From CAYINU01 sp964364855 (GTDB lineage Bacteria > Margulisbacteria > Marinamargulisbacteria > CAYINU01): a stretch of 28,772 nt of DNA. Positions 22,026 to 28,772 of this stretch are shown here, piece after piece. Under the pieces are notes generated by a model. That model worked only from the letters and a program-made list of their open reading frames with translations, made no database searches and had not been told where the DNA came from. The stretch spans positions 1 to 28,772 of the forward strand of contig CAYINU010000014.1 of assembly GCA_964364855.1 (NCBI GenBank), read 5' to 3'. A program made the translations under genes and the position numbers. The first letter of the stretch is position 1; each line of letters opens with the position of its first letter.

Positions 22026-22101
22026 GCGGGATTAGCTCAGTTGGTAGAGCGTCTGCTTGCCATGCAGAAGGTCGCCAGTTCGAGTCTGGTATCCCGCTCC
22101 A
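22026..22101 (+). tRNA. tRNA-Gly (anticodon GCC)
   Basis: Acceptor GCGGGAT/ATCCCGC, D arm TAGCTCAGTTGGTAGAGC, anticodon loop TTGCCAT with GCC, T arm AGTTCGAGTCT, discriminator T, and CCA encoded at 22099-22101. It is the right boundary of the accessory segment that starts at tRNA-Leu. Confidence 0.96.
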
Positions 22102-22178
22102 GCCTTCCTTCTTTGAAGATTCGGCTGGCAAACCCCATTCCTAGTTTATCCAAAACTTCAGTTCATTGAGGGATCATG

Positions 22179-23462
22179 ATGAAAGTACGCCAGTCCAAAC
22201 AAAACGGATACACCGTTTTTCTTGAGATCGAAGAAGCGCCGGACCAAGTTCAAAAAGCCATGGATTCTGCTTTTAAAAAACTGTCTCGCAACACGAAAGT
22301 GCCCGGATTTCGCCAGGGTAGGGTGCCGCGGAATATTTTTGAAAAATACTATGGACGCGGTCAAATCGTACAAGAAGCATTGTATGCCGTTTTGGACGAC
22401 GCCTACCGGTCTGCCATTGATAGCCTGGACTTACAGGTCGTTGACTACCCCCGCGACGTCAAGATGGAAGACTATGCCGAAAATACACCGTTTGTATTTA
22501 CCTGTAGTGTCGATGTAAAGCCACCGGTAAAGCTAGGCAAATACAGGGGTATCAAAGGCAGTCATCACGCTGCGGCCATCGAAGATGCCGCGGTAGACGC
22601 CCAGATCGAAGACCTGCGCAAACGTCACTCAGATTACGCAGCTACCGAAAAGCCCAGCCAAAACGGCGATATTTTGCGTTATTCGATGACCACCCAAATC
22701 GATGGCGCGCCTTATGAAAATTGGACCCGTGAAAACGCGGGATTCCAGGTCGGATCCGGCCATTTCGGACCCGAGTTTGATCAACAGCTGACAGGTGTTT
22801 TTGCCGGTCAAAACACTTCCTTTGATATCGCCTATCCGGACGATTTTGAAAACAAAGACGTGGCCGGGAAAACCGTTCGCTTCACCGTTGATGTGCAAGA
22901 AGTCCGATCTCAAAATTTGCCCCAGCCCGACGATGCATTCGCCCAAAAAGTCTCTGATGTCCAAACGATGAGCGAGCTCAAAGACCGTATCCGCCAACGT
23001 CTGTTGGCCGACGCGCAACGCAACGCGGAAGACACCCTTCGCAACGAACTCCTTGAGCAAGTGGTCAATGCGGCGGATATCACCCTCCCCCCCGCCATGA
23101 TAAAATCGGAGCTGGACCACTCTTTGCAAAACTTAGAGTATACCCTGCGAAACTCCGGTATGGGTTTGGAAGCCTATTTAAATCTCATGCAAAAAACCCG
23201 CGAAGACCTGGAAAATGAGATGCGACCCAACGCCGAAAAGCGCGTCCGCACTTCTCTCACGCTCCAAGCCATCGCCAAAGAAGAGAAAATCGATGTCACC
23301 GACACAGACATTGAATCCGAGATTCAGACGTGGAATCTACCTCAAGTTAAAACGCTCGCAGACTTTAGCAAACAACCGAAACATTTGATTGCAGCGGTAC
23401 GTATGGGTATTCTGGAGAAAAAGGCATACGACTTGATCAAATCCCAAGCCAAATTGTCCTAA
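22179..23462 (+). CDS. tig: Trigger factor
   Basis: The 427-aa ribosome-associated chaperone has the N-terminal ribosome-binding signature VPGFRQGRVPRNIFEKYYG. A central FKBP-type PPIase domain (GDILRYSMTTQIDG to VRFTVDVQEV) and a helical C-terminal chaperone domain follow. The length is normal. Two ATGs are adjacent; the second is chosen because GAGGGA lies 5 nt upstream, while the first leaves only 2 nt. It heads the tig-clpP-clpX operon. Confidence 0.95.
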   Translation: MKVRQSKQNGYTVFLEIEEAPDQVQKAMDSAFKKLSRNTKVPGFRQGRVPRNIFEKYYGRGQIVQEALYAVLDDAYRSAIDSLDLQVVDYPRDVKMEDYAENTPFVFTCSVDVKPPVKLGKYRGIKGSHHAAAIEDAAVDAQIEDLRKRHSDYAATEKPSQNGDILRYSMTTQIDGAPYENWTRENAGFQVGSGHFGPEFDQQLTGVFAGQNTSFDIAYPDDFENKDVAGKTVRFTVDVQEVRSQNLPQPDDAFAQKVSDVQTMSELKDRIRQRLLADAQRNAEDTLRNELLEQVVNAADITLPPAMIKSELDHSLQNLEYTLRNSGMGLEAYLNLMQKTREDLENEMRPNAEKRVRTSLTLQAIAKEEKIDVTDTDIESEIQTWNLPQVKTLADFSKQPKHLIAAVRMGILEKKAYDLIKSQAKLS

Positions 23463-23477
23463 GAGAAAGGAATTCCG

Positions 23478-24086
23478 ATGGCCAGCACCTTGACTCCCGA
23501 ACTGTCCAACCTTATCCCTTTTGTTATTGAACAAACGGGAAGGGGCGAACGGTCTTACGACATCTACTCCCGTCTTCTAAAAGAACGCATCGTCTTTGTC
23601 ACCGCCGGTATCGATGATCTCATGGCCAGCACTATCGTGGCTCAGCTGTTGTTTTTAGAGGCCGAAGACAACGAAAAAGATATCTACATGTATATCAACA
23701 GCCCCGGTGGTGTAGTCACCGCTGGTTTGGCCATTTACGATACGATGCAATACATCAAATCCAAAGTGTCCACGATTTGCATCGGCCAGGCAGCGTCGAT
23801 GGGCGCCTTGCTGTTGGCCGCTGGCGAAGGCGGGAAACGCTACGCCCTACCCAGCTCCCGTATCATGATTCACCAACCATTGGGTGGCGCCCAAGGCCAA
23901 GCCACGGACATTGAAATTCAATCCAAAGAAATCCAACGCCTAAAGCAATACATCAACGACATTTTGGTCAAACATACCAAGCAGCCATTGAAAAAAATCG
24001 AGCGAGATACTGATCGGGACTTTTTCTTGAGCGCCCAAGAAGCCGTCGAATATAACCTGATCGACGAAATTATCACGAAAAAATGA
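23478..24086 (+). CDS. clpP: ATP-dependent Clp protease proteolytic subunit
   Basis: The 202-aa serine peptidase has the catalytic triad S107 (GQAASMGALLL), H132 (MIHQPLGG) and D181 (DTDRDFF), with spacing identical to E. coli ClpP. The oxyanion-region NSPGG motif is present. AGAAAGGA precedes the ATG. ATGA overlap with clpX links the protease with its unfoldase. Confidence 0.97.
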   Translation: MASTLTPELSNLIPFVIEQTGRGERSYDIYSRLLKERIVFVTAGIDDLMASTIVAQLLFLEAEDNEKDIYMYINSPGGVVTAGLAIYDTMQYIKSKVSTICIGQAASMGALLLAAGEGGKRYALPSSRIMIHQPLGGAQGQATDIEIQSKEIQRLKQYINDILVKHTKQPLKKIERDTDRDFFLSAQEAVEYNLIDEIITKK

Positions 24087-25354
24087 AGGCATCCGACGGC
24101 GGGAACGACGCTCTAGTCTGCGCCTTTTGCGGCAAATCGCAAAATCTCGTCCACCGACTGATTGCCGGACCTGATATTCATATCTGCGACGAATGCGTAG
24201 GGGTTTGCAATGCCATTTTGGCTCAGGACCGGGTTGTTGCAAAATCAGCGTCAACGGGCCCTGCAATAGAGGGTTTTGCCCTTCCCAAACCCGTTGAGAT
24301 CCATGCGTTTTTGGATCAGTACATTATCGGCCAGGAAACTGCCAAACGCATCGTCTCGGTTGCCGTATATAACCATTACAAACGCACGGTATTAAAGACG
24401 GATTTGCTACCGGAAACCGAGCTTCAAAAAAGCAATATTCTGCTGGTAGGTCCGACTGGCACCGGCAAAACGTTGTTTGCGCAAAGTTTGGCCAAGCTGC
24501 TAGACGTACCATTCACCATCGCAGATGCAACTACCCTGACCGAAGCCGGCTATGTAGGAGAAGATGCCGAAAGCATGCTCCAGCGCCTGCTGCAGGTCGC
24601 CCAGAACGAAGTCTCCCGCGCGGAGCGGGGCATCGTATACATTGACGAAATCGACAAGATTTCCCGCAAATCGGAAAACCCCTCCATCACCCGTGATGTC
24701 TCCGGAGAAGGGGTGCAGCAAGCCCTTCTCAAAATGCTGGAAGGCACTATCGTAAACGTCCCCACCAAAGGCAATCGCAAGCACCCGCAGCAAGACTATA
24801 TTCCCGTGGACACCTCGCAAATTCTGTTTATTTGCGGTGGTGCCTTCCACGGAATCGAACCGATTATTTCGCGACGCCTGAATAAGCAGCCCATTGGGTT
24901 TGTCACCGGCTCCGAAACCAGAGAAAAGGTTGAAGACACCACTATCTTTGATCATCTTCAGCAAGCGGATCTCCAAAAATTTGGACTTATCCCTGAACTC
25001 ATCGGGCGGTTGCCGGTCATCGCTCCCTTGCAAGAGCTTGACGAGGACGCACTAGTGCGGATCCTGACAGAGCCAAAGAATGCCCTGACCAAGCAGTACC
25101 AAAAACTGATGGCCATGGATGGCATTTCGCTGCAATTTGAGGCCGATGCCCTTCGCCAAATCGCAAAAATTGCCCAGAAGCGAAAGGTCGGCGCACGGGC
25201 CCTTCGTGCCATTTTAGAAAGCGTGATGCTAGACGAAATGTACGAAGGTCCCAGCCGTACGAACAGCCGTATTGTGGTAGACAAAGAAAAAGTAGCCCGC
25301 TACATCGAACAAAACGTCGAGCCGGAAGTCCGCCAGCAATTATTGGCCGCTTAA
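24083..25354 (+). CDS. clpX: ATP-dependent Clp protease ATP-binding subunit ClpX
   Basis: The 423-aa unfoldase has an N-terminal zinc-binding domain with C13, C16, C35 and C38. Walker A is GPTGTGKT (123-130), pore loop GYVG is at 157-160, Walker B is IVYIDEID (184-191), the RKH loop is in NRKHPQQ (232-234), and the ClpP-docking IGF loop is in QPIGFVTG (271-273). All working parts are intact. The 3' end overlaps the convergent receiver-like gene by 15 bp. Confidence 0.97.
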   Translation: MKASDGGNDALVCAFCGKSQNLVHRLIAGPDIHICDECVGVCNAILAQDRVVAKSASTGPAIEGFALPKPVEIHAFLDQYIIGQETAKRIVSVAVYNHYKRTVLKTDLLPETELQKSNILLVGPTGTGKTLFAQSLAKLLDVPFTIADATTLTEAGYVGEDAESMLQRLLQVAQNEVSRAERGIVYIDEIDKISRKSENPSITRDVSGEGVQQALLKMLEGTIVNVPTKGNRKHPQQDYIPVDTSQILFICGGAFHGIEPIISRRLNKQPIGFVTGSETREKVEDTTIFDHLQQADLQKFGLIPELIGRLPVIAPLQELDEDALVRILTEPKNALTKQYQKLMAMDGISLQFEADALRQIAKIAQKRKVGARALRAILESVMLDEMYEGPSRTNSRIVVDKEKVARYIEQNVEPEVRQQLLAA

Positions 25355-26485
25355 CAGTCCGCACAAGCCGTGGAGCCATATTTCTAAGCCAGTCTGAATC
25401 GTCATCGGTTTCACCTCCAACGATGCAGGCTGACCGTTTCGGACAGCCTCCGGAAACAGCGCATAGACCTGTCGCAGCGGCAACATCTGTTCCCGCTCCT
25501 GCAATGCCCTACAAAGGCAGTCCAACATCTGTAACCTAACCTCAAACGACACCTTCTGCCTGTCGAGCCGGACGGTCAATTTGGGGACGACAACCCGCCA
25601 TCGTCGCTGCTCAGCAAGCCGATGGATAACGGCCCAAAAGACGATGCTTTCTGTATGGATAGGTAACGTATAATCCGCCTGCACATGGGTTTCGGGAGTG
25701 TCGGTTAAGACCACAATATCGAGATCCCGCGCCCAGGGACCAGTCAAGTCAGGCATTGATCGGTCGCCGCAAAAAATCAGCCCATCCACCGAGGCCATAC
25801 CAAATTGCGAGTCTGAAATGGCTTCCACCGTACGTTCCAGGGTGTTCGCTGGCATAGCCTGTGCCAACCGCGTACACATGTCCTTATTGGCGCCCACGAT
25901 CCAATATCGCAACACCTCGCGCTGCGGCAACGTATCTAAGGTTTCAGACTGGTATTGACTTACAATATCCGGCCAAGACAGGGCCATTTTCGAAGCCAGA
26001 TAAAAAGTGGCTGGGTCCCCAAATGGGGAGTCTGTAATCACCCCATTCAACGCAGCCCCTATTTTTCGGCTGTCATTGATGGCTTTTTTGGTATAGGCAC
26101 TAAAAAAGTGATGGGCCAATGCGATATCGGATCGGATACGGTTTTGTACCCGGCTGCCATGCTGCAAAACCTGGTCCAAGGCCTCACCCAAGTGGGCCGG
26201 ATCTTTGACGACAACGGGAAACCCCGGACTTATCGAAGCGTCCGTGGCAAGAATAACGACCGGAGCTATCCAGCCATTACTGCTCAGGAGCAAGTCACAC
26301 AATTCAGTAATGCTGGCATCACAAAATGGCGGGCAAAGTATAATGGCGCTTAACCGGTCTTGGTGGGCGCAAAAACAGTCGATGACTTCCTGCCCGGTAG
26401 AGACGGTATGGACCGTATCAAACCGGCGATGAAGCAGCGCCAAATCAGATCGTATAACCCCTTGACCCAATAAAAGTGTTGGCAT
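25340..26485 (-). CDS. Uncharacterised protein with two receiver-like domains
   Basis: The 381-aa protein matches no family I can name. Residues 1-110 follow the beta-alpha order of a CheY-like receiver (strands TLLLGQ, AIILCPPF, PVVILATDA and FPVVVKDP) but lack the phosphorylated Asp and acidic pair. Residues about 193-305 look like a second copy (RYWIVGANKDMCTRLAQAM, VDGLIFCGD, LDIVVLTDTPETH). The region between them is helical, with AHHFFSAYTKKAINDS, and the last 75 residues are helical. There is no HTH that I trust and no output enzyme. It is probably a regulatory scaffold. The SD AGGGG lies in the hairpin at 26490-26513. Confidence 0.7.
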   Translation of the reverse strand: MPTLLLGQGVIRSDLALLHRRFDTVHTVSTGQEVIDCFCAHQDRLSAIILCPPFCDASITELCDLLLSSNGWIAPVVILATDASISPGFPVVVKDPAHLGEALDQVLQHGSRVQNRIRSDIALAHHFFSAYTKKAINDSRKIGAALNGVITDSPFGDPATFYLASKMALSWPDIVSQYQSETLDTLPQREVLRYWIVGANKDMCTRLAQAMPANTLERTVEAISDSQFGMASVDGLIFCGDRSMPDLTGPWARDLDIVVLTDTPETHVQADYTLPIHTESIVFWAVIHRLAEQRRWRVVVPKLTVRLDRQKVSFEVRLQMLDCLCRALQEREQMLPLRQVYALFPEAVRNGQPASLEVKPMTIQTGLEIWLHGLCGLLSGQ

Positions 26486-26489
26486 AATT

Positions 26490-26513
26490 CCCCTGGAACG
26501 TTATTCCCAGGGG
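26490..26513 (-). promoter_or_regulatory. Hairpin that includes the ribosome site of the receiver-like gene
   Basis: CCCCTGG pairs with CCAGGGG, extended by AA/TT around one bulged base. On the mRNA of the minus-strand gene, the 3' arm AGGGG is the Shine-Dalgarno sequence, 4 nt before the ATG. No T tract follows, so a trxB terminator is unlikely. A TAAGAT box (26514-26519) borders it. Confidence 0.55.
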
Positions 26514-26552
26514 ATCTTAACATATATGCATTTGCGCTTTCGGATCCGCCGT

Positions 26553-27485
26553 CTAGGCGTGCAAATAGGCCTCGGCTTCAAGCGCAGCCATACAGCCGGA
26601 GCCCGCTGCAGTAACAGCCTGCCGGTAGCGCTTGTCCTGCACATCGCCACAAGCAAATAAACCAGGAACGCTGGTCTTGCAGCTGCCTTTTTCGGTGACA
26701 ATATAGCCAGCTTCGTCCAGTGTGACCAAATCCGCTAAAAACGCGGTATTGGGCTGGTGACCGATGGCATAAAACAGCCCGCTGAGCGGAATATCCGTCA
26801 TCTCACCTGTGCTGACGTTTTGAACTTGCAAGGACCGCAGCAATTGGTCCCCGCTTGCCTGAAACGGAATACTGTCCCACAGAATTTTGATTTTCGGATT
26901 GGCCTTGACCCGTTCTTGCATGACTTGGGAGGCCCGCATTTTGCCGCTGCGAACCAACATAACCACTTCGCTGGCATATTTGGACAAAAAGGTGGCCTCC
27001 TCGCAGGCCGAATCTCCTCCCCCTACGACAACCAGCGGTTTGTTTCTAAAAATGGGCAGCGCACCGTCACAGACGGCGCAAGCCGAAATGCCTTTTTGCC
27101 AAAACAAATCCTCGCCCAGAATATGCATGCGCTTGGCCGTGGCGCCAGTCGCGATGATAATGGCCCGGCACTCGTGAGTCTGGTCTTGTACAACCACGCG
27201 GAACCCGTCCTGCGTCCGTTCGATTCGGTCCACCGTTTGGGTCTCAATCCGGGTTCCACAATGCAAGGATTGGGCTCGCATCCGATCCATCAGTTCCGGG
27301 CCGCTGATCCCCTCGGGGAAACCAGGGAAGTTCTCCACTTCGGTGGTGGTGGTAAGTTGCCCCCCCGCAGCGATGCCTCCGGCCATTTCACCTTCAAACA
27401 TCAACGGGGCCAGCAAGGCCCTTGCGGTGTAAATGGCGGCAGTGTGTCCTGCCGGTCCAGATCCTACGATAATGACGTTTTCCAA
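26553..27485 (-). CDS. trxB: Thioredoxin reductase
   Basis: The 310-aa NADPH-dependent flavoenzyme has FAD-binding IVGSGPAGHTAAIYTAR (6-22). The redox pair C136/C139 is in SACAVCDGALP, the NADPH-binding VVVGGGDSACEEA is at 152-164, and the C-terminal GLFACGDVQDKRYRQAVTAAGSG completes the FAD site. The start is TTG with AAGGAG upstream. It lies 11 nt after the PBP gene in the same operon. Confidence 0.96.
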   Translation of the reverse strand: MENVIIVGSGPAGHTAAIYTARALLAPLMFEGEMAGGIAAGGQLTTTTEVENFPGFPEGISGPELMDRMRAQSLHCGTRIETQTVDRIERTQDGFRVVVQDQTHECRAIIIATGATAKRMHILGEDLFWQKGISACAVCDGALPIFRNKPLVVVGGGDSACEEATFLSKYASEVVMLVRSGKMRASQVMQERVKANPKIKILWDSIPFQASGDQLLRSLQVQNVSTGEMTDIPLSGLFYAIGHQPNTAFLADLVTLDEAGYIVTEKGSCKTSVPGLFACGDVQDKRYRQAVTAAGSGCMAALEAEAYLHA

Positions 27486-27496
27486 CCTTTTTCTCC

Positions 27497-28772
27497 TTAC
27501 AAATTAAAGAATTCTTTGATCTTTTGTTCCTGATTCTGAGACGGGGGGACCGTTCGGCGCGCCGCCCGAGCGGATTCGGACGTGTCTTCTTGTGAGGGCT
27601 GGGACCCGGACCAATACTTTTCCACGGACACATCGTCTGATGGCGTCGCATCCGAAGCCAACCGTTCGGAGCGCATATTCACGCGCGTGGTCACCAATCC
27701 GTGAGCACGCCCAAAATCAACGACGGCAACATCACTTAGCGCCGCGCTCATGAAGTCACGCCAGATCACAGCAGGTACCGAACCCCCGGTTACTTCTACC
27801 ATAGACGAGTTGTCATCATTTCCGACCCAGGTGCCGCACACCATTTGGGGAACAAATCCGATAAACCATGCATCGCGATAATCAGACGTCGTGCCGGTCT
27901 TTCCAGCCATTGGGCGGGGTAATTTGGCCGCCCGGCCGGTGCCATATTCGACGACGCCCTTCATCATATCCACCAATACGTTAATCAGATTGGTATCAAA
28001 AACCTCGTTTTCAATCACTTGATTTTGATACAAGGGCACACCATTTCTATCCTCGATGCGAATGATGGCCACGGGTTCGACGCGGATGCCGCCATTGGCC
28101 AACACACCATAGGCCGATGTGAGCTCCAGAAGCGTCACCTCGTTCGCCCCCAAGGGCAGGGACAAAACAGGCAGCATCGGCGACTGGATACCCAGTTGAT
28201 GGGCCACCCGAACCACATTTGCGGGTCCAACCATGTTGTTGAGCTTAATGGCCACCACGTTTATGGACTGTTCCAATGCTTTTCGTAATGGAATGGGCCC
28301 CAAAAATTCACCGGTATAGTTCTTAGGCGAATACGGACCTTCGGACGTATTAAAGCTAATGGGGCTATCATCCACCACCGTCCCGGGGGAAAACCCCTTT
28401 TCCAAAGCCGCCAGATAGACAAAGGGTTTAAAGGCAGATCCCGGTTGACGCATGGCTTGCATCGCGCGGTTATACTGACTCTTTGAAAAATCCACTCCCC
28501 CCGTCATAGACAAGATGTACCCGTTTTGGGGATTCAGGGCCACGAGGGCACCTTGATTCACATTCAGGTGCGCAGCTTTGGCCGCCAGAACACCCAATTT
28601 GACCGACCTTTCCGCTTCTTTTTGCATGCGGTAATTCAAGGTGGTATAGACCTTCATTCCGCCGGTATAGGCCGCTTTTTCCCCATACATCTGTACCAAT
28701 CGATCCACAATATAGGAGGTAAAATAAGGCGCCTTGTAGCGGTGCAGCCGGCGCTCGGCCAGCACGAGGGGT
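27497..28772 (-). CDS. Class A penicillin-binding protein, C-terminal part
   Basis: At least 424 residues are present; the N-terminal membrane anchor and glycosyltransferase domain are outside the window. The transpeptidase domain has SAFK (S110 as nucleophile, counted from the GTG at 28765), the SIN motif (EQSINVVAIKL) and KTGTT. The upstream linker APYFTSYIVDRL...GGMKVYTTLNYRMQKEAE is typical of PBP1a. A Ser/Glu/Arg-rich tail of about 70 residues follows. It crosslinks peptidoglycan in the periplasm. The GTG at 28765 is internal; the true start lies beyond the window. Confidence 0.93.
   Translation of the reverse strand, partial: PLVLAERRLHRYKAPYFTSYIVDRLVQMYGEKAAYTGGMKVYTTLNYRMQKEAERSVKLGVLAAKAAHLNVNQGALVALNPQNGYILSMTGGVDFSKSQYNRAMQAMRQPGSAFKPFVYLAALEKGFSPGTVVDDSPISFNTSEGPYSPKNYTGEFLGPIPLRKALEQSINVVAIKLNNMVGPANVVRVAHQLGIQSPMLPVLSLPLGANEVTLLELTSAYGVLANGGIRVEPVAIIRIEDRNGVPLYQNQVIENEVFDTNLINVLVDMMKGVVEYGTGRAAKLPRPMAGKTGTTSDYRDAWFIGFVPQMVCGTWVGNDDNSSMVEVTGGSVPAVIWRDFMSAALSDVAVVDFGRAHGLVTTRVNMRSERLASDATPSDDVSVEKYWSGSQPSQEDTSESARAARRTVPPSQNQEQKIKEFFNL

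Noticed and set aside
24500..25033. 177-aa minus-strand frame inside clpX
   Set aside because: Shadow of clpX codons; clpX motifs are complete on the other strand.
26490..26513. Rho-independent terminator of trxB
   Set aside because: No T tract follows the stem on the minus strand, and the 3' arm is the ribosome site of the next gene.
26757..27533. 258-aa plus-strand frame opposite trxB
   Set aside because: It is fully antisense to a clear thioredoxin reductase and has no recognisable protein features.

Overview
The window is chromosomal DNA from a diderm bacterium. Evidence for this is a bifunctional penicillin-binding protein, a signal-peptide-bearing outer-membrane barrel protein ending in Phe, and ordinary bacterial housekeeping genes. 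Mid-GC coding density is high, and convergent genes often overlap at their 3' ends. The combination of short HisG with HisZ, a YqeG-type phosphatase and an RsbV/RsbW pair fits an uncultured lineage related to the Cyanobacteria/Firmicutes side of the tree (for example Margulisbacteria). That is a guess; no marker here settles the phylum.

Positions 1-6445 are mostly core genome. On the minus strand is an rsbV-rsbW-histidine kinase-hemW operon. Divergent from it are rpmE, prfA and prmC, then a cysteine desulfurase with a small coupled protein that looks like an IscU fold without its cysteines. Positions 6484-10444 look like an accessory island at a tRNA-Lys(CUU) gene. It holds a second copy of the tRNA 3' end, a cluster of large stem-loop repeats, two tandem XRE regulators, an AAA/DUF4143 ATPase, a 149-bp element with terminal inverted repeats, an XRE antitoxin-like gene preceded by a collapsed brnT toxin gene, and a degenerate tyrosine-recombinase-like gene ending in a membrane helix.

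Positions 10441-16342 hold a 3-methyladenine glycosylase, a secreted BsuPI-like protein, a RAYT-like protein that has lost its catalytic residues, and a ZIP-like membrane protein. A 1.8-kb foreign operon fragment (propeller tail, outer-membrane protein, small membrane protein) lies between two 113-bp direct copies of the ZIP gene 3' end. A HAD-type phosphatase with a novel N-terminal region follows. Positions 16450-19126 hold an H-box protein without a kinase domain, overlapping tail-to-tail with the operon hisZ-hisG-yqeG.

Positions 19216-22101 lie between tRNA-Leu(UAG) and tRNA-Gly(GCC). They carry a ribbon-helix-helix regulator with a divergent small gene, and an AT-rich arsR-SQR-dsrE sulfur operon that is probably horizontally acquired. 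Positions 22179-25354 are the protein-quality-control operon tig-clpP-clpX. On the minus strand beyond it are an uncharacterised protein with two receiver-like domains, trxB, and the 3' part of a class A PBP gene. Several genes have a good -10 box ending only 6-10 nt before the start codon, suggesting frequent leaderless transcripts.
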